In this document: one piece after another, positions 36,158 to 45,982 of the stretch
Layout: each line of letters opens with the position of its first letter
How positions within the stretch are numbered: position 1 is the stretch's first letter
Source of the DNA: Verrucomicrobiota bacterium
GTDB lineage: Bacteria > Verrucomicrobiota > Verrucomicrobiia > Chthoniobacterales > UBA10450
Length of the DNA stretch: 49,223 bases
NCBI GenBank assembly: GCA_003218535.1
Contig: QHNV01000042.1
Location: 1 to 49,223, forward strand
Direction of reading: 5' to 3'
The notes under the pieces: generated by a model
What the model saw: the letters and a program-made list of their open reading frames with translations, nothing else
Database searches by the model: none
Told to the model about the DNA's origin: nothing
Made by a program: the position numbers and the translations under genes

Positions 36158-36933
36158 GGAGTAGCAGTTTCTGTCGGTTGCGAATTGGCCCGAACAACAT
36201 CAGTTCCCCGTTCGACTGTCGCAATTCCCCAAATGAGAGCGGAACCTTGCTGTAAAGGAAACCGGCACAGCGTCAGATAGTGGCGTGCTTGTTCATCGAG
36301 AAGGGGATCGCCTGACGAGTTCAGCGGAAAGCTATAGCGAATTTCGCCCGTGCTGCCAACGGCGACGCGAAACCGGATTGCTTCAGGGGTTTTGTTATTG
36401 GATGCAGTAAAACCGAACTCGGGCAAACTCGTATCGCCTAAAGGCAGGAGGTCTTCCGAAAATGAGACAAACGTTTTACTCGGACCAACAGCTGGCATCG
36501 TTTGATGATGAAGAAAGGGCACAGGCCCCGGCGGATGCGCGCTGGGGATACTTAGATCGACATCCAATCTGGGCACCTCTTTCAAGGCTGGCTCCACCCC
36601 AAAATAAGACGGGACGTATTCAACTTTAGGCAGCGCGTGCAGCCTCGCCTCAGGTGGCTGCTGGGTCGCAAAGGCGAGCGCTGGATCTTCCGCGTCGATC
36701 CAGCGTAGTAAGCTTCGGCCTTCTTCAGAGCTAGAACTAATTACACTGATACGCGCTGGCGGCGGCAACAATGAAACCGTCGGCGGATAGACGATTTGGA
36801 AAAGGTAGAAGCAGAAGGCGTGCGCCAGGAGGGACAATACTAAGAAACCCGCAATTGCCAGTCGTTCGCTCTGCGGTCGCTCCCAGCTAAAAAGTAGTGG
36901 CTCAGTAGTTAAGTCCGGAGCAGAGACGTTCAT
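36154..36933 (-). CDS. TonB-like energy transducer (single TM, TonB-type C-terminus)
   Basis: Position after exbD; TM LAIAGFLVLSLLAHAFCFYLFQIVYP; C-terminal RFRVAVGSTGEIRYSFPLNSSGDPLLDEQARHYLTLCRF. Confidence 0.65.
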   Translation of the reverse strand: MNVSAPDLTTEPLLFSWERPQSERLAIAGFLVLSLLAHAFCFYLFQIVYPPTVSLLPPPARISVISSSSEEGRSLLRWIDAEDPALAFATQQPPEARLHALPKVEYVPSYFGVEPALKEVPRLDVDLSIPSAHPPGPVPFLHHQTMPAVGPSKTFVSFSEDLLPLGDTSLPEFGFTASNNKTPEAIRFRVAVGSTGEIRYSFPLNSSGDPLLDEQARHYLTLCRFPLQQGSALIWGIATVERGTDVVRANSQPTETATP

Positions 36934-37334
36934 TGTGGAGGAGTCGCAGCCAGGGCTACTGAAGTGATCCCGTGTTCGAGCGCAGCATTCGTTACACGAA
37001 TAACTGTTTCGTAAGGAGTCAAACGATCAGCTTTGATGATTATCGATTTGCCGTCGTGCTTCGCGGCATCCAGCAACGGCCCAAGTTGTTCGATGGTGAC
37101 CCTTTGGTCCCGAAAGTAGACTGCCGGCGCTGCGCCGCCGGTGATGCTTATAATTTGCTGGTTGACCTGCGGTGCAAGGGTAAAACGCGAGAACGGCATG
37201 GAAACAGAGATTCCTGGCTGCAAAATAAAATTCGAACTAAGCAAAAGGAAAAAAAACAGAAGAAATACAACGTCGGCCAACGCCAGAAGCACCAGCCAGG
37301 CGAAATTATATTCCTTGGTCCGACTTAGCTTCAT
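36930..37334 (-). CDS. exbD: ExbD/TolR biopolymer transport protein
   Basis: LVLLALADVVFLLFFFLLLSSNF; IIIKADRLTPYETVIRVTNAALEHGITSVALA. Confidence 0.88.
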   Translation of the reverse strand: MKLSRTKEYNFAWLVLLALADVVFLLFFFLLLSSNFILQPGISVSMPFSRFTLAPQVNQQIISITGGAAPAVYFRDQRVTIEQLGPLLDAAKHDGKSIIIKADRLTPYETVIRVTNAALEHGITSVALAATPPQ

Positions 37335-37366
37335 ACGGCGGGGATGCCTGTCGATTTAGCAAATGA

Positions 37367-38041
37367 TCAATCGATACGTGCATCGGATTGAACCGATTCT
37401 TCCGCGGGTTGGAAACTGATGATGCCGCTAAGCGGCCGGCTCTCAGTCAGCATGTGAACAATCTCAATCCCGGCGCGCTCCATATCGTGGAGCATGGTAT
37501 TCACGCGGGCAGAGAGGTAACTGTAAGCGACAAACGTTGGCGTGGCGACGACCAACCCAGCGGCGGTTGTCAACAAACTCTTGTAAACGCCGCTGGAAAG
37601 CTCGGTCACACTGGCGTAACCGCCACTGGAGGCCACGGTGCCGAAGGCATCAATCATTCCGGCGACGGTTCCGAGTAGACCCAATAGCGGCGTAAGAAAG
37701 GCGATTGTTGCCAGCACTCCAAGGAACCGCTCGAGCTTGGGTACTTCGAGTTGAGCGGCCTCTTGGACAATATCGCGCAGTTCGCTACGCGGCGCATCAT
37801 GTCGGATTATCGCCGCATGGATCACCCGCGCGACTGGCCCAGGGGTCCCGGCCGACTCATGCAGCGCCTCAGCGAAATTGCGCCGCCGGATGATATTCGA
37901 GAGACCCTTCAAAAATTCACCGACATGAATTGTTGCCCGGTGCAAGTAAAACAGGCGTTCAAGGAAAACCGCAATGGAGATGATGCTGCACGCCGCAATT
38001 GGCCACATCAACAGTCCGCCCTTTTGGATGTAGTCGATCAC
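37367..38041 (-). CDS. exbB: MotA/TolQ/ExbB proton channel family protein
   Basis: GGLLMWPIAACSIISIAVFLERL; LGVLATIAFLTPLLGLLGTVAGMIDAF; SLLTTAAGLVVATPTFVAY. Confidence 0.93.
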   Translation of the reverse strand: MIDYIQKGGLLMWPIAACSIISIAVFLERLFYLHRATIHVGEFLKGLSNIIRRRNFAEALHESAGTPGPVARVIHAAIIRHDAPRSELRDIVQEAAQLEVPKLERFLGVLATIAFLTPLLGLLGTVAGMIDAFGTVASSGGYASVTELSSGVYKSLLTTAAGLVVATPTFVAYSYLSARVNTMLHDMERAGIEIVHMLTESRPLSGIISFQPAEESVQSDARID

Positions 38042-38110
38042 GAGAGTGTTTTCTTAGACCTCTTTGGCGAAAGTCGCAAGCCGACACCTATTGACAGGAA
38101 AGCCGAGCAA

Positions 38111-39013
38111 CTAGACGACTAGAGTTCCCTCGCTCGTGGTGCGCTGGGCGTAAAGATCGCTTAAGCGTTTTGTGATTGGGCCAACCTTGCCGCTTTTGAT
38201 CTGGCAATTGTCGATCTTAATTACGCCGGCGAGTTCGCCCATCGTGCCCGTGCAAAACACTTCATTCGCTCCGTACACATCGGCAAGCGATAAATCGGCT
38301 TCGACGCAATGAATCTTTTCGGCAGCACAAATCTCGATTATCGTCGCGCGCGTAATTCCTTCAGGGCATGCCACCACCCGGCTCGTCGCCAGAGCGCCAT
38401 TGCGCACGATAAACACATGGGTCGCATTCGTTTCCGCAACGAAACCGCGCGTATCGAGCATGAGCGCGTCATCCGCGCCCGCGTTGTTCGCTTCAATCTT
38501 TGCCAGAATCGAATTCAGCAGATTCGCGTGATGAATTCGCGCATCGAGAATCTCCGGCGGCGGCCGCCGCACCTTGCTCGTGACCAACGTCAGTCCTGTC
38601 TTCGCGTAAACCGGCGCCTTGTGTTCGGCGAGCACGATTAACGTCGGCCCGCTTTGGTTCAGACGCGGGTCCATGCCCGACGTGATTTTGACGCCGCGTG
38701 TTAGCGTGAGGCGAATATGAACCCCGTCGCGCATTTTGTTTGCGGCAAGCGTGCGTCTGATTTCTTCGATAATTTTTTCCCGTGGCTGAATTTCGGCGAA
38801 CGAGAGCGCCCGCGCCGAACGTTCCAGCCGATCGAGATGTTCGTGAAGTTTGAAAATGCGGCCGTTGTAGAGCCGCAATCCTTCCCACACCGCGTCCCCT
38901 CCTTGCACCGCCGAATCGAACGGGCTTATCCCAGCCTTATCGCGATGCAGAAGCTCCCCGTTGATGTTCACAATCAGGTCGCGGTTTCGTTTGTCGAATT
39001 TCTGGAGCATCAC
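38111..39013 (-). CDS. ilvE: class IV aminotransferase (branched-chain/D-amino acid aminotransferase-like)
   Basis: DSAVQGGDAVWEGLRLYNGRIFKLHEHLDRLERSARAL; DDALMLDTRGFVAETNATHVFIV; VYGANEVFCTGTMGELAGV. Confidence 0.87.
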   Translation of the reverse strand: MMLQKFDKRNRDLIVNINGELLHRDKAGISPFDSAVQGGDAVWEGLRLYNGRIFKLHEHLDRLERSARALSFAEIQPREKIIEEIRRTLAANKMRDGVHIRLTLTRGVKITSGMDPRLNQSGPTLIVLAEHKAPVYAKTGLTLVTSKVRRPPPEILDARIHHANLLNSILAKIEANNAGADDALMLDTRGFVAETNATHVFIVRNGALATSRVVACPEGITRATIIEICAAEKIHCVEADLSLADVYGANEVFCTGTMGELAGVIKIDNCQIKSGKVGPITKRLSDLYAQRTTSEGTLVV

Positions 39014-39091
39014 TTTGACCGCGGATTACGCGGATTTGGCTGATAAACAAACGAAGAAAATCTTTTAACCGGGTGATCCAGCATCCGCATT

Positions 39092-39832
39092 TCAACGCAG
39101 TCGATATTCGTACAATCTTTGGTAACACTCGCCGCAGCGTTCGTAAATTTCACCGAACTGCTCCGGTATCTCATCATCTCTGGGACGATACGGCCGAAAC
39201 GATGTCGATCTTGCCACTTCGCCATACCAATGCTTTGCCCAAATACCATCGGTCTCGCGGAAGCCTGGCGGCCACGAAAGCATCGACTCGGTAAAGTCGA
39301 CACCGACCGCCTTGCAAAGTAGCCGCAACATTCGTTTTGGATTTTCCAGCACATCTTTTGCATCGAGGATTGGCGGAATCGCATTCGTGCGAGCGCGGAC
39401 GAAATCGAAGATCTCCATTTGTTGCACATAGCCGAGATCTTCCAGCGCTGGGTCCTCGCGCTTTTTGCGGTACGAGACAATGACTTCGCGCGGGTCGCGA
39501 ATAAGAAAACAATTCGTAACCGAGCCGAGCCATTGCCGATCGATATCGGGGAGGAGATGATGCGTCATCTGCTTTTGAAAGAAAATCCGCTTACCGTTAG
39601 GAATTGGCCCGGTCAATTGCGCTACGACTTTCCGCCAGTCCGTCTCACCGGTGGCGATTACTTCATCTGCGCCCGGATGCTGCTTCCTGGTCGCCTTTAG
39701 GTAGTAGGCGTAAAACGGCTCATCGATGACAAAGGTATCGCGCCGATTATCCCAGGCGCGCATCATCGCGGTAGAGATGTTCCGCGGGCCCGACCACGTG
39801 GCAATGCGAATCGGAACTTCGATCTGGGACAT
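39092..39832 (-). CDS. sulfotransferase-fold family protein
   Basis: RIATWSGPRNISTAMMRAWDNRRDTFVIDEPFYAYYL; FFQKQMTHHLL; FLIRDPREVIVSYRKKREDP. Confidence 0.83.
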   Translation of the reverse strand: MSQIEVPIRIATWSGPRNISTAMMRAWDNRRDTFVIDEPFYAYYLKATRKQHPGADEVIATGETDWRKVVAQLTGPIPNGKRIFFQKQMTHHLLPDIDRQWLGSVTNCFLIRDPREVIVSYRKKREDPALEDLGYVQQMEIFDFVRARTNAIPPILDAKDVLENPKRMLRLLCKAVGVDFTESMLSWPPGFRETDGIWAKHWYGEVARSTSFRPYRPRDDEIPEQFGEIYERCGECYQRLYEYRLR

Positions 39833-40315
39833 CTCTTAAGATCAAATCACAACGAGTGTATTACAGGAAGCAATCGTCTGACGATCATGAGGGAATTCCA
39901 CAGATTTCCCTAAGAAATTCGTGTCGGTTCTGGCGAGCACGCATCTTGGAACGGGACCGGTTCCACAGCGGGCATTGCGCCGTCGATCCAAGCAAAAATT
40001 CCCTATGTCAGCAAAGTTGTCTTTCCCGACGCGGCATGTGTAGCCGTCGACAGCGGGCCGAATATCGTCAGTCGCAAAGCTGTGCGCTCGTCTGGGCGGA
40101 ACGCGGCTGAGCGTAATGCCATCGTCATCGATCGGTTTTTCAACACCAAACAAGAGGCGCTCACTTAGTCAAAAGCGCATCCGCATTTCATGACGGTGCG
40201 AATTCTGACGCCCGACGTCCGAATATTGCCAGCGGTGGTCGTTTCGATTTGAGAAGTGCGGAATGACTCCCAGCCGGTTTTGAATCCTCACTTACCGCAG
40301 ACGCGTGGTGACGTC

Positions 40316-40867
40316 CTAAGTCTTCGCAAAAACCCCAATCAACGGACGGCGGGATGGCGTTTTTGAACGAAAATCGCTCACGAAACCGTCCTCGGTGCGA
40401 ATCTCCACGTGACCGGCCGCGCTATTCGCGCCATAGACCAGCACCGCGCCCACTGGCGCTTGAAACGGATCCGAGACAGGAAGCTTCTTGAACCCATAAC
40501 TGTTGACCAATTCCTTCCCCGCCTCCTTTGCCAATAGGGTTGTGGGTCGCGAGCGCACCACGCCAGCGGCCACGAGCGCTTCCTTCACATAGTGCCAGCA
40601 TTTCGAAAGGGAGTGGGCATGGGCGCGTTCTTGGGCGATCGTAGCGGCCCGACGTAGTTTCGGATCGATCTTCGAATCCCGGGCAAACGGCTGCACAATT
40701 TTCTTCGGATAGTACTTGTCCACGATTTCTGCCGCTTGCTTTTTGCCGGACGCGTCCTCGTAGGTAAAAGTTGATTTTGCTGCCAGCGTGGTCAACGCCG
40801 CCGCCGAATGCGGACAAAATGCTGCGCAACAAAGGCCGATAACGAAAAGGGGGACGATTTTTGGCAT
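40316..40867 (-). CDS. secreted protein, possible CHAP/NlpC-P60-like amidase
   Basis: Signal peptide MPKIVPLFVIGLCCAAFCPHSAAA; SKCWHYVKEALVAAG; VGAVLVYGANSAAGHVEIRTEDGFVSDF (Cys...His spacing). Confidence 0.6.
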   Translation of the reverse strand: MPKIVPLFVIGLCCAAFCPHSAAALTTLAAKSTFTYEDASGKKQAAEIVDKYYPKKIVQPFARDSKIDPKLRRAATIAQERAHAHSLSKCWHYVKEALVAAGVVRSRPTTLLAKEAGKELVNSYGFKKLPVSDPFQAPVGAVLVYGANSAAGHVEIRTEDGFVSDFRSKTPSRRPLIGVFAKT

Positions 40868-41010
40868 AAAGAGCGCGTCCTATCGGTCATCTTCGAGCCT
40901 TCCGCAAGCGATTTTTTCAAAAATCGGAATTTTTTCTGTGGACCATGCCGGATGGGTGCGGGAAGCCTCCAGCCGTGGGTAGCGAGTGGCCTCCCGATGG
41001 CCCTGGAAGG

Positions 41011-41973
41011 CTACAGCGTTGAGACGAATGCGATCATTCGCTGACGCATTTTTGCATCGGGAAGACGGCCTATGCCCGCAGCCATGTTATCTTCCATGTG
41101 CTGCGGATTATTTGTAGCAGGTATCACGCAAGTGACCGCCGGATGAGCCACAATCCATTTCAGAAAGAACTGTGCCCATGATCGACAATCAATTTCGGCA
41201 GCCCAGGGCGGCAGCGACTTTCCAGCAATGCGTCCAAACAAACCGCCGCCACCGAACGGGCGATTAATGATCACCGCCATGCGAAGTTCTTGGGCCAGGG
41301 GTAGAAGTCGTTGTGCCGCTTGGGGTTCCATGATCGAATAATTGATCTGAACAAAATCGGGCTTCTGACTACGCATGTTTTTTTCTACGTCGTAAAAGCC
41401 ACGCGCCTGTGAATGCGTGATGCCGGTGTAACGGATGCGTCCTTTGGTTTTCCACTCACGAAGTGATGACATTTGTGTTTCCACGTCGACCAGGTTGTGT
41501 ACTTGCATCAGGTCAATCCGCTTAGTCCGAAAGCGATCCATCGAGCGCTCCATCATCGTGATCCCGGCCTCTTTACCCGCCGTCCAGACCTTGGTGGCGA
41601 TAAAGAGCGAATCGCGCAAATGCAATTGAGCGGCGAGTTCACCGATCACGCCTTCGGCGCGGCCGTACATGGGCGAGGAGTCGATGACCTTCCCGCCGTG
41701 CTTTACAAAAAGCGACAACACTTCTCCGAGTCGCGTTCTGTTCTCAGGGGTAAGATTAACATCGAACACGCTCCAAGTTCCAAGGCCAATCATGGGAAGT
41801 TTATCGCCCGAAGAAGGAATCGCTCTTGTCAGCATACCTGATGATTGAGCTGCCGCTTCCGTGCGCGATGTGGGAATCTGCAGTAGCAAGCCGGCCGTGC
41901 CGGCGCCAATCAGTCTGGATGCCTCGCGACGCGTAAGATTGCCGCCTGCCATGTTGACCGAAGTGGATATCAT
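41011..41973 (-). CDS. aldo/keto reductase with Tat-like signal
   Basis: LTRREASRLIGAGTAGLLL; IGLGTWSVFDV; VIDSSPMYGRAEGVIGELA; FVQINYSIMEPQAAQRLLPLAQELRMAVIINRPFGGG. Confidence 0.88.
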   Translation of the reverse strand: MISTSVNMAGGNLTRREASRLIGAGTAGLLLQIPTSRTEAAAQSSGMLTRAIPSSGDKLPMIGLGTWSVFDVNLTPENRTRLGEVLSLFVKHGGKVIDSSPMYGRAEGVIGELAAQLHLRDSLFIATKVWTAGKEAGITMMERSMDRFRTKRIDLMQVHNLVDVETQMSSLREWKTKGRIRYTGITHSQARGFYDVEKNMRSQKPDFVQINYSIMEPQAAQRLLPLAQELRMAVIINRPFGGGGLFGRIAGKSLPPWAAEIDCRSWAQFFLKWIVAHPAVTCVIPATNNPQHMEDNMAAGIGRLPDAKMRQRMIAFVSTL

Positions 41974-41991
41974 TATTGCCCAACGACAGCA

Positions 41992-42021
41992 AGAGATCCC
42001 TCGACTTCGCTCGGAATGACA
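41992..42021. repeat. single arm of the GGATTCCTCGACTTCGCTCGGAATGACA repeat family
   Basis: agagatccctcgacttcgctcggaatgaca; matches arms at 21713-21805 and 48265-48353. Confidence 0.7.
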
Positions 42022-42094
42022 AGATGCTAATCTTCATGTGAATATGACGCGCAAACGCTTCCTTTGTCCTCCGCCATTCGAACTTCGGCATTAA

Positions 42095-43453
42095 ATGAAA
42101 CGTCTCTTGGCAAAGATCGTCGATGTAAAACCGGAGGAAATTCGCGCTCTCTGGCTCGGATTTCTTTTTAACTTCCTGGTTCTCGGCGGCTACTATGTGA
42201 TTCGGCCGATTCGCGATGAGATCGGCGCTTCCAGCGGTCTCGAAAACTTGCCGTGGATGTTTACTGCAACGCTGATCGCCATCCTGATCGCGAACGCGCT
42301 TTTCTCTGCGATCGTCGCGCGCATGTCGCGGCGGCGGTTCATTCCGATCGCTTACCGTTTCTTCGTGGCGAACCTCATTATTTTTTTCGTCTTGATGCGC
42401 ACGATGTCGCCGGCGCAACAGCCGTGGATTGGCCGCACATTCTTCGTTTGGCTCAGCGTTTCGAATCTTTTCGTCGTCACAGTGTTTTGGGCGTTCATGA
42501 CGGACCTATTCAGCAACGAGCAAGGCAGACGGCTGTTCGGATTTATCAGTATCGGCGGTGCAATCGGCGGGATCGTCGGCCCGATCATTACCGCGTCACT
42601 CGTTCGACGAATTGGCGCCCCCAACCTTCTACTTATTTCGGGTGCAATGTTCGAGCTCGCTGCGGAATGCGTCCGCTTTTTCCCGGCTGATTTCCGAACT
42701 GTAGGGGAAGGTACCAGCTTCCTTGGGACGACAACGTCGTCCCCTGCAGCGCCCCGCGGAAGGGAGGAAGCTCCGATTGGCGGCAGTTTGTGGTCGGGAA
42801 TCACGCACATTTGTCGCTCACCGTATCTGTTTGGATTGTTCGCGTTCATCATGCTGTACTCGCTGACCTCAACCTGGGCGTATTTCCAGCAATCCGATCT
42901 CGCCGGCCACGGCATTCAAAACCGCGCAGCGCGCACGGCGTTTTTTGCGAAGCTCGATCTTTCGGTGAACACGTTGGAGTTATTGGGCCTGTTGTTTCTC
43001 ACCGGCAGATTGCTGAAAACGATCGGTGTGACGCTCACGTTGCTGTTGATGCCGATGCTAAGCTTGCTTGGCTTCGTCTTCATCGGCGTTACTCCGCTAC
43101 TTGGAGTGCTTGCAGTTTTCCAAGTGCTGCGACGCGCGACCACGTTCGCGTTCATGCGGCCAGCGCGCGAAGTGTTGTTCACCGTGCTGAAACGCGAAGA
43201 CAAATACAAAGCGAAAAGCGTCATCGACACTTTCGCTTACCGCGTGGGCGATCAGATCGGTGCCTGGACTTATGGCGGGTTGCATGCGCTTGGCCTGACG
43301 ATTCGCAGTACGAGCTTCATCGCCGTGCCGATCGTCGCCGGTTGGTGCGCGTTGACCGCATGGCTCGGGCGAAGGCAAGCCGTTTTGGCGCAAGCTCGCG
43401 ACGCGCAGCGCTCTACTCCGCTCGGCGATATCACTGCCCCTGAACCTGCGTGA
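42095..43453 (+). CDS. NTP/NDP exchange transporter-like / MFS-type membrane transporter
   Basis: VKPEEIRALWLGFLFNFLVLGGYYVIRPIRDEIGASSG; VFWAFMTDLFSNEQGRRLFGFISIGGAIGGIVGP; multiple TM segments. Confidence 0.8.
   Translation: MKRLLAKIVDVKPEEIRALWLGFLFNFLVLGGYYVIRPIRDEIGASSGLENLPWMFTATLIAILIANALFSAIVARMSRRRFIPIAYRFFVANLIIFFVLMRTMSPAQQPWIGRTFFVWLSVSNLFVVTVFWAFMTDLFSNEQGRRLFGFISIGGAIGGIVGPIITASLVRRIGAPNLLLISGAMFELAAECVRFFPADFRTVGEGTSFLGTTTSSPAAPRGREEAPIGGSLWSGITHICRSPYLFGLFAFIMLYSLTSTWAYFQQSDLAGHGIQNRAARTAFFAKLDLSVNTLELLGLLFLTGRLLKTIGVTLTLLLMPMLSLLGFVFIGVTPLLGVLAVFQVLRRATTFAFMRPAREVLFTVLKREDKYKAKSVIDTFAYRVGDQIGAWTYGGLHALGLTIRSTSFIAVPIVAGWCALTAWLGRRQAVLAQARDAQRSTPLGDITAPEPA
42711..42775. repeat. 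palindromic repeat in frame in the transporter gene
   Basis: AGCTTCCT ... GGGACGAC-AAC-GTCGTCCC ... AGGAAGCT. Confidence 0.6.
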
Positions 43454-43564
43454 GTTTGTAGCGGCGCTTGTACCAGGCGCCTTCATTTGGTTTGCGAAAA
43501 CCGGATTGCGCTCATCCGTGTTCGCGCGAATCGTATTCAAAAACCAACAAAAGGAGCAAAACCA

Positions 43565-43990
43565 ATGGTAACACGAACTGGATCGGCGGTGTGGGAGGGA
43601 ACACTGAAGCAGGGCAGAGGAACCATGAAACTCGGAAGCGGCGCGTTCGAAGGTCCTTACTCATTCTCATCGCGCTTCGAGGAAGGGAAGGGGACGAATC
43701 CGGAAGAGCTCATCGGCGCAGCGGAGGCCGGCTGCTTCTCCATGGCGCTTTCGTTTAATCTTGAGAAAGCAGGGCATCCCGCCAAACGCGTCAGCACCAC
43801 CGCAAGGGTAAAGCTGGAGCCGGCCGACGGCGGATTTAAAATCACGTCTATCGATCTCAAAACGGAAGCCGACGTTCCCGGAATCGACGAACCAAAATTT
43901 CGTGAGCAAGCCGAGCTGGCCAAGAAGAATTGCCCAGTTTCAGTCGCGCTCGCTGCCACGCAGATCAATCTCGACGCAAAGTTGCTGTAG
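43565..43990 (+). CDS. OsmC family peroxiredoxin
   Basis: SAVWEGTLKQGRGTMKLGSGAFEGPYSFSSRFEEGKGTNPEELIGAAEAGCFSMALSFNLEKAG; KNCPVSVAL. Confidence 0.93.
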   Translation: MVTRTGSAVWEGTLKQGRGTMKLGSGAFEGPYSFSSRFEEGKGTNPEELIGAAEAGCFSMALSFNLEKAGHPAKRVSTTARVKLEPADGGFKITSIDLKTEADVPGIDEPKFREQAELAKKNCPVSVALAATQINLDAKLL

Positions 43991-44023
43991 TCCCTACCTT
44001 GGCCAGGGCAACGCTAGCGGTCG

Positions 44024-44479
44024 TTACTCCTGCAGAAAATAAATGCCGTGCTCGACACCGATCTGGATGATCCTGGGCATGTCGGGACCGCCGGGCTTGG
44101 CAAATTCCTCTGCGCAACGCGCGAAGAATTTCTCGAAACCTGACGGCGTGGTGCTAATTAGCATGCGAGACGACTGGTCGCCAACATTCTTGAACGTGTG
44201 CACGACACCGCGCGGCATGTAAGCGGCGCCACCGGGACCGACTTCATGCCATTCGCCGTCTGAAAGGAATGCAACTCGTCCTTCGAGGACGTGAAATGCT
44301 TCATCCTCATTTACGTGATGATGTGGCGGCGGCCCACCGCCGGGCGGCGTGATCTCCGTCCACATCGTCAGTTTTCCGCCAGTGCGTTCGCCGTCCAGAT
44401 GAATGGTGACTTCTTCCCCGAAAGCGCGAAGCACACGTCCTTCATGTTGCCCAACTATCGCCCCTGAATTCTTGGTCAT
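44024..44479 (-). CDS. cupin domain protein
   Basis: PPGGGPPPHHHVNEDEAFHVLEGRVAFLSDGEWHEVGPGGAAYMPRGVVHTFKNVGDQ. Confidence 0.93.
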   Translation of the reverse strand: MTKNSGAIVGQHEGRVLRAFGEEVTIHLDGERTGGKLTMWTEITPPGGGPPPHHHVNEDEAFHVLEGRVAFLSDGEWHEVGPGGAAYMPRGVVHTFKNVGDQSSRMLISTTPSGFEKFFARCAEEFAKPGGPDMPRIIQIGVEHGIYFLQE

Positions 44480-44481
44480 GA

Positions 44482-45972
44482 TTACTTTGCCAGTTCGTAG
44501 AGATATTCCACAAACGATATCACAGCACCATCGAACCCCTGTATTTTCGGGTTCGCAGATTCAATGATGTAATATTCGTCCGGCGCATGGGCACCGCTGC
44601 CGTGGCCGAGACCGAAATGTCCGGCGGCAAGCTTGACCGGTTCGCCGGTAAAGACGTAACCTGGATACGAGCCCGCATTACGCGGCCAGAGCAGCGGATC
44701 AATTCCGAATTTTTTGTAAGTCGCGACCTGGGCCTTTATGAGCGCGGAATCGGCGGATGTGCTTGTGGGATCGTACCCGCCGGTCATGTTCACTTCGATG
44801 TCGCCGAAGCCGTGCTTCGCCAGATGTGCCTTCAACGCCGCGAGCGCGTCCGTCGCCTTCATCTCGGGTACGAGACGCATGTCGATCTTTGCCACCGCGC
44901 GATGCGGCAAAATTGTTTTGCCGCCGGGCCCGGTGTAACCGCCGACCAAGCCTTCAATGTTCACCGTCGGCTGCGATTCAAGCCGTTCGTTCGCTTGTTC
45001 CCACGGCAGATCGTTGATCCAATGCTGGACGTTGAATAGTCTTTTTGTCTGCGCTTCATTTCGCACCGTCGAGACTTTTCCAATCATCGCTTTCTCTTCG
45101 GCGCTCAGTGGCTGCGGTTTTGGATAATTGTCGATCTTGATTTCGTTGCCGTCGTCTGAGACGAGCGTGTTGAGGGCTTTCACCAAATGCCATGCCGGAC
45201 TGTCGACCATCGCCTTGAGCGATGAGTGAATGTCTTTCGCGGGACCGCGTCCCCATTTTTCGCCACTCGATACCAACTCGAGCTCGATCACACCTTTCGA
45301 GCCGAGGTTCACTGTGACGATTCCATCTAAGTCCTGCGTGGCCGAAGGCATGAACACGCCGATACATTTCTTGAGCGCATCCAACACTTCTGGCCGCCTA
45401 ACGAGTTGCGGAATGTGTGGTGAACCAATCTCTTCTTCGCCTTCGGCCACCATCACCAGATTCACCGGCATTTTCTTGCCTGCACCGCGAATGGCATGCA
45501 GGGCCGCGAGGAACGCAGCTTCCGGTCCCTTCTGGTTTACCGCGCCACGCCCGATGATTACTTTGCCCAGTGGCGCTTTGTCCACATTTCGCGCTTCGGT
45601 CGGCGGCGACGTCCATTCCGCCGGATCGAACTGTTTTACGTCGTACATGAAATAAAGCCCAACCGTTTTTGGTGCGCCCACATCGAGAGTCGCGAACACT
45701 CCCGGTTTGCCGTCGGTGTTGATCACCGTTGCTTGCTGGAATCCCGCATCGCGCGCCAGCTTCGCCATGTACTCCGCACCCTCGGGATATCCGCGGTCCT
45801 CCGCTGCGATCGACACCTGCCCGATCCAGTCCTGCAACCGCTTCACTGCCTCATCATGCCGCTTAGTAATCTCGGTTTTGATTGCGGCGAAATCGTTTTC
45901 AGCTCCGCTGACACGGTGAACGCCTGCAAGGAGCGCGACAGTTAATAATGGTGATAGAAGTCGAATAATCAC
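44482..45972 (-). CDS. M20 family peptidase, secreted
   Basis: GLYFMYDVKQFD, GRGAVNQKGPEAAFLAALHAI, LVMVAEGEEEIGSPH; C-terminal NAGSYPGYVFTGEPVKLAAGHFGLGHGSGAHAPDEYYIIE. GTG start at 45972 suggested. Confidence 0.85.
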   Translation of the reverse strand: MIIRLLSPLLTVALLAGVHRVSGAENDFAAIKTEITKRHDEAVKRLQDWIGQVSIAAEDRGYPEGAEYMAKLARDAGFQQATVINTDGKPGVFATLDVGAPKTVGLYFMYDVKQFDPAEWTSPPTEARNVDKAPLGKVIIGRGAVNQKGPEAAFLAALHAIRGAGKKMPVNLVMVAEGEEEIGSPHIPQLVRRPEVLDALKKCIGVFMPSATQDLDGIVTVNLGSKGVIELELVSSGEKWGRGPAKDIHSSLKAMVDSPAWHLVKALNTLVSDDGNEIKIDNYPKPQPLSAEEKAMIGKVSTVRNEAQTKRLFNVQHWINDLPWEQANERLESQPTVNIEGLVGGYTGPGGKTILPHRAVAKIDMRLVPEMKATDALAALKAHLAKHGFGDIEVNMTGGYDPTSTSADSALIKAQVATYKKFGIDPLLWPRNAGSYPGYVFTGEPVKLAAGHFGLGHGSGAHAPDEYYIIESANPKIQGFDGAVISFVEYLYELAK

Positions 45973-45982
45973 AACAGAATGC

